Of a DNA stretch of 64,000 bases, positions 1-10,174 are shown in pieces. The stretch lies in NCBI GenBank assembly GCA_028671895.1, contig CM053813.1:16244001-16308000 (forward strand), given 5' to 3'. Numbering within the stretch: position 1 is the first letter of the stretch; every line of letters starts with the position of its first letter. This stretch comes from Oenanthe sinensis (taxonomy: Eukaryota > Streptophyta > Magnoliopsida > Apiales > Apiaceae). The notes under the pieces were generated by a model. That model did not search any database and was not told the origin of the DNA. It was given only the letters and a program-made list of their open reading frames with translations. A program made the position numbers and the translations under genes.

Positions 1-1
1 A

Positions 2-1345
2 GTTACCAAAGGTTACTCTCAACATGGAGATATTGATTATGATGAAACCTTTGCACCTGTAGCTAGACTTGAAGCAATCAAAAATTTTCTTGCTTATGCT
101 GCACACAATAAATTGAAGGTCTACCAGATGGATGTTAAAAGAGCATTTTTAAATGGAGAACTTGAAGAAGAAGTTTATGTTGACCAACCACCTGGCTTTG
201 TCAATCCAAAATATCCAAATCATGTCTACAGACTGGATAAAGCTTTATATGGACTCAAGCAAGCACCAAGAACATGGTATGAAATACTAGCTAAATTTTT
301 ACTTGAAAGTGATTTTACAAGAGGTACAATTGATAAAATCTTGTTTTATACAACTCAAGGTAAGCATTTATTATTGGTACAAATATATATTGATGATATT
401 ATATTTGACTCCACTAATGAGAAATTCTGTAAAAGACTTTCAAAGCTATTGCAGTCAAGGTATCAAATGAGCATGATGGGAGAATTGAGTTATTTTCTAA
501 GGTTACAAGTAAAACAGACTGAGGAAGACATTTTCATAAATCAGTCTAAATATACAAAGAATCTACTCATTAAGTTTCAAATGCAAGACTCTGCATCTGC
601 AACAACTCCAATGGCTACTGCAATCAAACTTGATCAAGACACTGAAGAACCTGTAAATATTACAGAATACAGAGGCATGATTGGATCTCTACTCTATTTG
701 ACTGCAAGTAGACCAGACATTATGTTTGCAACCTATCTATGTGCTGGATTTCAGGCAAATCCAAGGGAACCTCATTTGATTGCTATTAAAAAAAAATTCA
801 GATATCTCAAGGGTACTATTAATCTTGGCTTATGATATTCTAGAGAGTCTGATTTTAAATTAATAGGCTATTCAGATGTTGACTTTACAGGATGCAAAAT
901 TGACAGGAAAAACACAAGTGGCAGTTGTCAATTTTTAGGTGGAAGAATTGTCTCATGGTTCAGTAAGAAATAGAAATTCATCTTAACATCAACAATAGAG
1001 GCTGAATATATAGCTGCAGAAAGCTGTTGTGCACAAATCTTATGGATAAAAAATAAACTGTTAGATTATGGTTTAAACTTTTCAAAAATTCCTATTTATT
1101 GTGATAATCAAAGTGTTATTGCAATGACAGGAAATTCAGTTCAACATTCTCTGACAAAGCACATCAGTATCAGATATCACTTCATAAGGGAACATGTCAT
1201 GGAAGGAACAATTGAAATGCATTTTGTTCCCTCAGATCAACAATTAGCAGACATATTCACAAAGCCCTTGTGTGAAGCAACTTTTACAAGATTGGTTTCT
1301 GAATTAGGAATGGTGACAAGTGGCTCAACTCCAAATGGCAAGTAA
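2..1345 (+). pseudogene. Element A reverse transcriptase - RNase H (partial, broken)
   Basis: This is the C-terminal half of the copia polyprotein, which copies element RNA into DNA and degrades the RNA strand. The frame is open from base 2. It shows the copia RT motifs YQMDVK and ALYGLKQAPR and the YIDD active site at 386-397. RNase H follows with the block EAEYIAAESCC and the C-terminal IREHV and ADIFTKPL blocks. One frame holds the whole region but two stops break it: TGA at 833-835, where elements B, C and E have a tryptophan, and TAG at 971-973, where B and C have glutamine. Both fit C-to-T or G-to-A decay. The start of pol lies outside the window. Confidence 0.93.
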
Positions 1346-1898
1346 CAGACAATCAGAGTATAAGATAAACTCTGATAGAGTGTGTGGTAAACTTTGATGG
1401 AATGAAGTAAACTCTGATCATTGGAGAATCTAATCTCTAATCACAAGTTATCAGTTTTTATGGTAAACTCTGTCAGAGTATATGGTAAACTCTAACAGTC
1501 AATACAAACTCTGATTACTATAAACTCTGATATATTTTTCACATGTTAATCTCTGATTGATCTAAATTCTGATTTTAGTCTACATGTTAAACTCTGTTTG
1601 CTCTAAACTTTAATTGCATGCTAAACTCTGAGATTTATTATTATCTGATTGGACTAATCATTAGGGCGCGTGTAACTCACAAGAGTCGATTCATATCTAT
1701 ACACAGATACACACACGTTTGTTGTATTTTGAGACTTTTACTACTCATTACTCTTCCAATGATTTCATGCCACGTGTCCCACTAAACATAATATGCAATT
1801 GAGACGGAATATATTATTTCACATTTTCACTATCGACATCTTGTATTCTCTTTCGTTCTCTCTAAACCATAATTTCTTATCTGTAAATCTTTGTTTCA
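1346..1898 (+). other. Element A spacer between pol and 3' ORF, rich in AAACTCTGAT
   Basis: This is noncoding. Exact AAACTCTGAT copies start at 1367, 1409, 1506 and 1522, with one-base variants at 1389, 1465 and 1487 and reverse-strand forms such as the one near 1352. The right end is AT-rich (ATATATTA near 1810) and is followed by a CT-rich stretch (1840-1870) just before the next ATG. This resembles a TATA box plus leader for a separate transcript of the 3' ORF, but the signal is weaker than in elements B and E. Confidence 0.6.
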
Positions 1899-4800
1899 AT
1901 GGCATCCAAAGGACTTACTTTCCAAAACTACACTTTTGCAACAACAAATTGCATCTCCTTTTTGAATAAAACTGATACACCCCAAGATTTTCATGTAATT
2001 CAAGATTTTCTTCAGAACAGCTACATTGGGTATGCTCTACAGGAACCCTCAAATTTCTCTGCTCAAAATCTGGTCAACAGCCAAGTTCAATAATGTTGGT
2101 GATGATGAAGAACCAGTAATCACTTTTCAATGCAATGAGAAACATTCAATTACTCCTGCTGTGGTGAGACAAGTCCTTCATCTCCCAAAAGTGGCTGTGT
2201 ATGATGACCTCGTTGGTGATGAACAGGTCAAGGAGTTTTTCAGAGCAATAGGGTATGGAGGTAGTCTATCAAAGTTGGGGAGTCTAACTAGGCCAAATCT
2301 AAGAAGAGAATGGAACTTCTTCTTTGATTGCATCACAAGGGCCTTCACAGCCAAATGCACTAACTTTGATGCAATTCCACAACTATCTCAGCAAATCGGG
2401 TATTCTCTGACCCACAATTTAAATTTTAATTTTCCCTGTTTAATAATTAGGTAATTAGCTAGTAAAATAGAGGATGATGCACATACTATTTATTTTGCTA
2501 GATTTTTACAGTCAATCTTTAGCTATTTATTGCATGATGTAACTTTTGAGCATGATCAGAGTCTAGCTAATTTTTGTATGAACAAAAGAATATTTGTTGA
2601 CTTAGTTAGGAAAGATGGAAAGAAAGAATCTGCAGGTAATCTCTCCTACCTATTTTATCCTACATGGGCCAGGCTTCTCTTAAATCAGAGAATGTCTACC
2701 ATGTATGGAAGGGATTTTTTATCAGTGGCTATGGATCAGAGTTTAGCACCCTTTGATTCTAACCTAAGCCACCCACCAAACACTAATCACCAAATACAAT
2801 TGCCAACCTCTACAGTCTCCCAAAAGACTGTAGTTATAAAAAAACCACTCAGCACCAAGGCACAAGCAAAAAGAAGGGAAAATCAATAATGAAATCATCT
2901 CCAAGAAAGAGGAAATTGATTGATGAAACAACTGATTCTGAGGATAGTGATGATGGACTGGTTTTTCCAGTAAAGAATGTTGTAAAGAAAGCTTTTGAAA
3001 TTCCTCCAGCTCCATACATGAAGTCATTTATTGTCAATCCAATGCCTGAGATCAAAAAGAAAAAGAGAAGATTAGTCAAGGCTACAATCTCTGATGGTGC
3101 AAACACTGAAGGCATAAACTCTGATGAAGTAGTAAACCCTGAGAAATTGGTAAACTCTGATAAGGCAAAATTAAACTCGGATGTTGTACTAAACACTGAA
3201 GTCATAAACTTTGATCAAGTAATGAAGTCTAAGGAAGTTGGTGGTATTGATGTTCATTCCAGTGAAACTGCTCCAGTTATAGTGTCTGATTCTCCTTCTC
3301 ATTCACCAAAGCAAATAATCAAGGAGATATTCTATGAAAGAGTAAGGGAGCTAGCAGAGGAAGTTAGAAGAGAGATGGTTGCAAAGAAATCCAAATCACC
3401 TACAGCATCTCCTAGTTCAAAATAATTTTCAAGAAAGAAGAAGAAAACAGTCTCTTTTGGCCAGGAAACACAAGAACCTGCCTCTCAAAGTGATATAGCA
3501 GTCATTTCAAGGCCAGGCACACAAGAACCTGTTGATCAAAGTTCAACAGCAGCCACATAAGTTGAAGTAGAAGAAGCCAGCAGAGATCAGGGGTACAACC
3601 CACAAGAACCTTTAGCTCAAAGGGTTGAAGAAGTTGTTAAGGCCCCTGCCACACAAGAACCACCCAATCAAAGTTTGGATGCAAACACTCAATCAAACAT
3701 GGAAGATCTTGTTATTGCTGATGCTGGGAAATCAAACTCTGATGAAAGTCCATTGGTTATTTCTAATGTTATTTTGGTGAAACCACTTTCTGCACAGCCT
3801 ATGGAAACTACATCCACTTCAACTACAACTCAAGGTATAAACTCCGACTTTTCTTCAGAATTTATATTCTCTAATTGTATAAGTTTAGAATTTATTTTTC
3901 CTACCTTTACTGCTGGGATGACCATGAATAGTCCTGAAAAGGGAACCCCTATTCATGTGACTACAGATTTCCTTTCTCAGCCACCTCTTATTTCTATAGG
4001 ACATTGTGTGTTAAGCCTTTCTAGTGAGTCTGAGGTAAAATGTGTGAAAAACAGAATTAATAATGAGAGGAAGATACTGAATCTGGCAAAAAGAGAGGTA
4101 GAATTGAGAAAGAAGTTAGTTACTTCTAATGAGCAAAATCTAGCTATTAAAAGTTATGATATGTGTGATGTGAGAAGTAATGAGATTACTTTAAAAGAAA
4201 AGAGTGATTTAGGATGTTCTATTACTTTTACAAGTACTCGGAGTTTATCAGTCACCACAAACTCTGACTTACCAATCTCTGATAGAGCCATAAACTCTGA
4301 TGGGGATGATATAAAATTTGATGATGAGCAAATTTTTACTAATGAAGAAATTACATATTTGTCCATTCCCTACACACAAAGGTACAACTCTAAAAGGTGG
4401 CATGTTAATTATTTTCATGCTCATGAAAGGTTTAGGATGGATTATCCTGATTACATGGTGGTGGAAATTCTCAAAGGAGAAATTGAAGCTGCTTTAGATG
4501 TAGAAGGTGTAAAGAGGGATTTCAGTTCAAAAGCAGGACCATCAAATGGAGATGTTCTAAACTCTCACAGACAATCCATCTGGGATATGTCTTGAAAATA
4601 CTTAAATGAAGAAATCTCATGGCCACATGTTCATGAATTGATCAACAAGGCAGACAAAGAAATAAACTCTGAGGAGATGAAATCAATTTTGAAGGCTACT
4701 ACTGTATTGTCCAAGGGACTTCAAAATGAAGTTTGTGATTTGAAGGAATCTGTTAGCAAAACTACTGCCTCTGTATAGACTTCTATCACTAATTCTCAAC

Positions 4801-6350
4801 ATGCATTGGAACTGAAGTTGAAAAATGTTTTTGCACAACATGATGCATTAGAAGCCAAAGTTGATAATCTTTCCACTACTGTCAATTCTATGTAGAGCAT
4901 GCTACATACAATTGTTGAGATTCTTACAGTAAGAAAGGGAAATGATGTCAGAAAGGGGGAGAAGGTATCTATAGACAAATGTAAGGAGGATGTTGTTCAA
5001 AAAGATGACAAACATGATGATGAAGATCAAGAGAGTCATAAGGATGGGAAGCAAACTCTGATGCAACAAACTCTGATTGGACAAACTCTGATAACCTCTC
5101 AAACTCTGATGACATCAAAGTCTAAGATAAACTCTGACAAGCAAACTCTGATAGATGATGACTTGGAATTGGCAAAAAGGCTTGAAGAAGAAGAAAAGCC
5201 TGAAAAGATTGATGAACAAAATTTGAAAGATGCAGAACTGGCAAGAAAAATTTTTAAAGAAGAAAATCCAGATATGGATCCAGTTGCTATAGAAGAGGAA
5301 TTAAAGAAGTCTAGTACTGACAATGCTCAAGTCCAGAAGAAACGAAAATGTGAAGAAAGCTCCAGTTAAAAGGAAGGCACCTATTCAAAAGAAGATTGCA
5401 TATATGTCTGTCCAAGACAAACCTCTTGATACGCCTAAGCAAATTGATCAGTCAAAGCCAACTCCAGAAATCCAAACTAGGTCATCTTCAAGAATTCAGA
5501 AGAAAGCTCCAACTAAATTAAAAACTCCTCTCACTATGTTAGGAACTACATTTCTCCTAGGGGGATCTAGTTTTGATGATGAGGAAGAAGAAGAACAACG
5601 ATCTCTGATCAGAAAGAAAAAGTCTGATCTTCTGTGGACAAAACTCAAACTCTTACTCTCAATGCCAGACTTAGTAATAATAAGGGTGGTATTGGTGATT
5701 CACATGCCAAAGTCTACAGGGGTGAAGCCAATATCTTCAGAGATCCCTTTTCATTGAAAGACAAACTTGAGGAAGAATTATTTCAATAACATTTGGACAG
5801 ATTAATATCTGTAAACATAGTGAATGATATTTTTGATGGTGCTCAAGCAAAAGAAAAGCTTCTATATTTCTTGGAACATGGAAGAGTGTTGAAAATTACT
5901 GAAGAAGATCTGATTCACAAAGCCTCCAAAGAACTTGAACATGTTTTTTTATCTTCTTGATGATAAAAGTGAAACTACTTCCAGATGGGCAAAGATTCTT
6001 GAAGGAGTGATAAATGAAAAAAAGAATAATGAGAGACTACTGATGATAAACTCTAAAGAATACAAACCCGGATATGTACTTGAAGATGGAACAGAGAAAG
6101 CCTTGACAAAAGGAGATGCAAAGGTCAAGATGGTGTTAGGCATTCCTCCGCTAATTTTAAATCCTGATGGTAAGAAGGCCTGTTGCATTCCCCTAGATGA
6201 AAGGATGGAAAGATCATCAATTACAACAAATTGATGATTCTTATGAACAAATGAAGAATTGAAGGAGAAGCTTGCTGAGTTGCTAAAGAATGTTGAGAAG
6301 AAGCTGTTAGACAATTTTTTAAAAGAAGACTTCTCATTCAGAAGAATTTA
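1899..6350 (+). pseudogene. Element A 3' accessory ORF (decayed)
   Basis: This is a long post-pol ORF of unknown function, of the kind called env-like in SIRE elements. I see no signal peptide or membrane segment, so an envelope role is not supported. Open pieces lie at 1899-2052, 2026-2454, 2530-2889, 2889-3425, 3675-4595, 4899-5369, 5323-5757 and 5935-6234, separated by frameshifts and stops. Near the N-terminus the block LRREWNFFFD (2299-2328) matches LRREWSYFFD in element B. The rest is Lys/Glu/Ser-rich and probably disordered. It carries repeats of NSD and of TLM/TLI, which are the motif AAACTCTGAT read in two frames. The start is the ATG after the CT-rich leader, with the context of the B and E starts. 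Confidence 0.75.
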
Positions 6351-6440
6351 ATTCAAGAAGGAAGATTCAAACTCTGATGCATTTGTCTTCATATTTCTGA
6401 CATCATAAGTAAAATTTATGTTTTACTTCATAAAGTATAA

Positions 6441-6452
6441 ATTGGGGGAGAT
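6441..6452 (+). other. Element A polypurine tract
   Basis: ATTGGGGGAGAT lies directly before the LTR. It is the primer for plus-strand DNA synthesis and closely resembles the tract of element C (AATAGGGGGAGAT). Confidence 0.85.
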
Positions 6453-6988
6453 TGTTAGAAGTCAAACACTGATGCTGTCAGAGAATATCATAACAGAGTT
6501 TATGTTGCTGACGTCATCAAAGTTTAGGAAGCTATCCGTCAGAGTTTACTCTATCAGAGAATACTCAATTAGAGTTTACTCTAACAAAGAATGCTCAAAA
6601 TCAGAGATTATCAAACCGACAGATTTTACAAATTAGAGTTTGTGAAGGAACAATCAAATCAGAGTATGATTAGTATAATGAAGAAGGAATCAAAATTCAA
6701 GTCTATTGCCTTATTGAAGATATTCTTTTCATAATCTGTTTTGTAATTGAATTGTAACTGTGTCTATATAAACACAAACATAGGTTAACAGTAAAATAAC
6801 TTTTTCATGTCTTATCTTTCATATCCTTGTGGCTCTTGAGAACAAAGAATTTCTTGAGAGAGTTTTGTATTCAAGTTCATTATTAATACAAAACAGTATT
6901 TCATTCTACATACTCGTGTTCATAATCGATTATTTGGTACTATTACATTTAACTCCCCTTCTATAATAGATATCTTTCTGGGCAAACA
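6453..6988 (+). repeat. Element A 3' LTR
   Basis: It begins TGTTAGAAGTC after the polypurine tract and ends GGGCAAACA. At 536 bp it is shorter than the LTRs of B and C. TATATAAAC at 6765-6773 is a good TATA box. Copies of the family motif in both orientations (CAGAGTTTACTCT and similar) fill 6463-6670. A pyrimidine run (ACTCCCCTTCTATAAT) near the right end is shared with the other copia LTRs here. Confidence 0.85.
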
Positions 6989-8247
6989 TTATATTTATAT
7001 ATTTTTATAATAATTTAATTTAAAAACTATAAATAATTTTATTTTATAAATTTCATAAATTTTTACACAAATTTACTAAATATTTATATACAATCTAATA
7101 TCTTATTTTTAAATTTAATTATTTAATTGTACAAATTACAATTGATGTATTATTGTACATTGTTCAATTATATTAGGAATCGTGGTATTTTATGATAATT
7201 ATACTTAAAAATTAATCAATGCTTCATCAGCCCCACATCTGTAAATACCTGAGATTCTGTAACCTTTTTTTTACAAGTAAAATAATTCATTAATTAAAAG
7301 TCATACGACATCTATAAAAATAATCCAAATTCAATGAATACATGATATAGATCAAATCAATGTTTCATTTCCGTAAGTCTACTATCGTCATGTTAATCAT
7401 ACATTGTGGAATATCTCTCGTATGTATCGCTGGAACATGCAACCTTGTTGAAGAGATAAAATAATGATTTGTTATGGTTATGAGAAGTATGTATACATAA
7501 TTTGTCTAAACATATTCGAAAACTCGACCATACATGTGATCTCATATGAACCCTTATCAATGAACTACTATTTTTATAAACTTATGAAGATCTATTATCT
7601 CAAATATTAGACACACTAAAACTGAGAACAAAATCCAAAAAATGGGTAGAGAAAAACACACTAAATCTCTACAAGAGATAACAAAACCCAACAAATGGGT
7701 ACTAAAAACTCTCAAAAAGAGAGACTTATTTAAATAAATAGATATAAAGTGAAGAAAAACAAGAAAAGGAGGGGCTTATCATCAACCAAGAAGCTAATGA
7801 TAACCCCGAATCGATATAAAATTTTAGGGTTTATGTTTGTTTAATACTACTACTGGAATGGTACTCAGAGAACTAAATTTCATAACTTTAATTGTTTATG
7901 TTCATGTAAATAGGAAAATATAAGATTTTATTTGTTAGAACTTAACACCATTGACTTTAATACAAGTAATTTTTTATTTTACTAATTGTGATGAGCTTAA
8001 AGTAATTTATATGTGAGATATGGAACTATCGGAATTATCAACTATGTAGCTAGTATATATAGGATTTGAGTGTTTTCATCATTTGAAGTTTCGTACTATG
8101 GATTAACATCCATAGAAATTACCAAACGAGGCTAATTATTATACATTTAATAGTAAAGTTCTCAAACTTTGGGCACTTGATATTGTATGCAACATTAGTA
8201 GATATTTGGAAACAAACAAATATAATCTTGGCGACACAAATCTGTCT
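6989..8247. other. AT-rich DNA without a recognised gene
   Basis: The first 200 bases are extremely AT-rich. No long ORF, RNA gene, LTR signature or clear terminal repeat could be seen on either strand. This is the longest stretch not assignable to a retrotransposon and may be old host intergenic DNA or a decayed element. The first five bases (TTATA) are the likely target duplication of element A. Confidence 0.5.
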
Positions 8248-9001
8248 TAAAAATACGTGTCTAACAGCTGAGGAATCGATGTACTATTTTACTGGCTGAC
8301 CGGGAGAGATCATGTACCCATCCTTAAACTTCATGGACTGGGCACACTGAGCCCTCAGCTTTCCGCTACCAATAACCTAGTAAAAGCTGTTAGGGATTGT
8401 TTATTATCAATGTAATCAACTAATATTTACTTAGATTAATTAATCATTAACTAAGTAAAATATACTGTCATATATAGTTTGACAGTATGTTTACAATGTC
8501 ACTTGTAATAAAATGCATAATAAGCCAAGTAGGTGACAGTAAGTATCAATAGTTACTGTCATGTATAAATGTAATAAATGATCCATAAAGTAGAAGTTCA
8601 CAAAGTGTTCATGCACATTATAGATCAATTCTTCGAAAGTAACATTTTACATCATGGAGCCTACGACAGCACATTCAAGTGACAGCAACTTTTAGAACAG
8701 ATGATAGCAACTATTCCTTGACAGTAAACTTGGCGGAGAATGAAGACTCTATGACAGCAAGTTCTACTGACAACAATTATCCCTTGATAGTAAACTTAGG
8801 GAGATTGAAGAATCAAATACATCAAGTTTTTTGACAGTAGCTTTGGTGGGGAGAGTTGACAGCATGTTTGGCGGGATGATTGACAACATGTTTGGCGGAA
8901 TAGTTGACAGTACCTTTGAACGACAACATGTTTTAGAAGACTAGTGAGCCTGACAGTAAAGTATGCGGTAAAAAAGATACTGTTACCAAAGAGAAGCTAT
9001 A
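8248..9001. repeat. Left copy of a duplicated 754-bp segment
   Basis: This stretch recurs at 48387-49140 with about eight substitutions by eye. It consists of 140 bp of flanking DNA (8248-8387) and the left 614 bp of a family-E LTR. Both copies stop at exactly the same base, where a family-B LTR begins. The B insertion therefore came before the duplication. Confidence 0.9.
8388..9001 (+). repeat. Left fragment of a family-E LTR
   Basis: It begins TGTTAGGGATTG and matches the first 614 bp of the element E 5' LTR at 48527. It is rich in the family motif GACAGT (for example 8833, 8858, 8909), with a run of about 23-bp degenerate units at 8855-8935 that include TTTGGCGGGA (8867-8876). It is cut at 9002 by element B, and the remainder of the LTR is not present on this side. 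Confidence 0.85.
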
Positions 9002-10116
9002 TGTTAGGAATCTACATGTAATTTGATGATAACATTAATCTTAGAATCATAGAAATTTTATTTGATGTAACTGATCAATTGATATGAAAGTTATAAATAT
9101 CAATTGATCAGGAAACCATTTATCAGTTGAAGTGTTTATATGAATAAACTGATAATTTGGATTGTAGCATAGGTGTACTTAGTCTTTTTCAATCGATAAG
9201 GTGTAAATCAATTGATATTTTATTCATCAATTGATGTTAGAGTCGATTGATATAGATCATCAATTAATGTGTAAATTAAACTGTCAAATTGTAATTATGT
9301 GAAGACAGGAAATTACACAAGTGAAGGATGATCAATTGATATTGAAGCATCGATGGATGAAAGATCAATCGAAGAAGCCAAGTCAAGCATTGAAGACCAT
9401 CAACTGATGTGAAGACCCATCAATTGATATATCGATTGATAACATCTATCAATCGATAAGTCATCTTTTATCAATCGATGGATATAAAGATCAATAGAAG
9501 AAGAACATCAGTTGATGGATTAAAGGATGGATCAATTGATATGCTTAACAGCAAATTATCAATTGATTGTGACAACACAAAAAGACTATCTGTTGTAGAT
9601 CCAGAGAACAAAAGCACACCTATGGAAGACAGTCTAGGGTGGCTGTGAAGACTCAATCAGAAGCTGTCTTTCAAACCTTTATTCTAAAATAGAAAAAGGT
9701 AAAAGGAAGGTAGGTAGAAACAATCCTAGAATAGGAATTGTAAAAGCACACTTGTGGTATATAAACAAGTGTAACAACATTATTAGAAAACAGACAAGTT
9801 AGACAATATTTCTTAATCAACTGTTCTAGCTTGAGAGCATATTTGTAAGAACAGTTGATTTGTTTTCTAATCTTGTAAAAACGCAACTAGGTTTCTTTTA
9901 ACCTATGAACGTTGAGCAAAAATATACACTGGTGGAAAAACCAATCCATCAGTAATTTTAAATCTCCTTGTTCAGTTTATTTTTCAGTCCTAATTTGTTT
10001 GAACATTTCTCTCTAATTCTCAAACATTAAGAACAAATATTAGAACAAGCAAAAAGTTTTAATATTTGTATTCAACCCCCCTTCTATAAATATTGAGATT
10101 GTTCTAGGGAATAACA
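9002..10116 (+). repeat. Element B left LTR (LTR1)
   Basis: TGTTAGGAATC to GGGAATAACA, 1115 bp. TATATAAAC at 9758-9766 is the likely TATA box. About 20 sites of the degenerate palindrome ATCAATTGAT / ATCGATTGAT / ATCGATGGAT lie between 9080 and 9560, upstream of the TATA box. The right end holds a run of C (AACCCCCCTTCTA) just before the terminus. It differs from LTR2 (46221) at about 7 sites and from LTR3 (49141) at about 30 by eye. Confidence 0.93.
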
Positions 10117-10118
10117 AT

Positions 10119-10130
10119 TGGTATCAGAGC
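10119..10130 (+). other. Element B primer binding site
   Basis: TGGTATCAGAGC lies two bases after the LTR. It is complementary to the 3' end of initiator methionine tRNA, the usual primer of plant copia elements. Confidence 0.92.
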
Positions 10131-10174
10131 AGGCTTTCAACATACAGAAAGTTTAAAGATCAAGAACAGTCAAT

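Larger units (their letters stand above)
1..6988 (+). mobile_element. Element A: SIRE/Maximus-type Ty1/copia retrotransposon, 3' part
   Basis: The window opens inside the reverse transcriptase of a copia element. It then shows RNase H, a spacer, a long decayed 3' ORF, a polypurine tract and one LTR ending at 6988. The 5' LTR, gag, protease and integrase lie left of the window. The large extra ORF after pol is the mark of the SIRE/Maximus lineage. The 10-mer AAACTCTGAT and close variants recur dozens of times through the spacer, the 3' ORF and the LTR, and this marks the extent of the element. The five bases after the LTR are TTATA (6989-6993), which should also precede the unseen 5' LTR if the insertion is intact. 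Confidence 0.9.

Noticed and set aside
2849..3205. Minus-strand ORFs opposite the accessory ORFs (for example 2849-3205, 5949-6314, 27916-28236)
   Set aside because: They mirror Ser/Glu/Lys-rich coding on the plus strand, lack splice or promoter signals, and are not shared between families, unlike the antisense gene of element D.
8280..8390. tRNA-like or small RNA gene in the duplicated flank
   Set aside because: No cloverleaf, A/B box pair or terminator could be found; the segment only appears twice because of the duplication.
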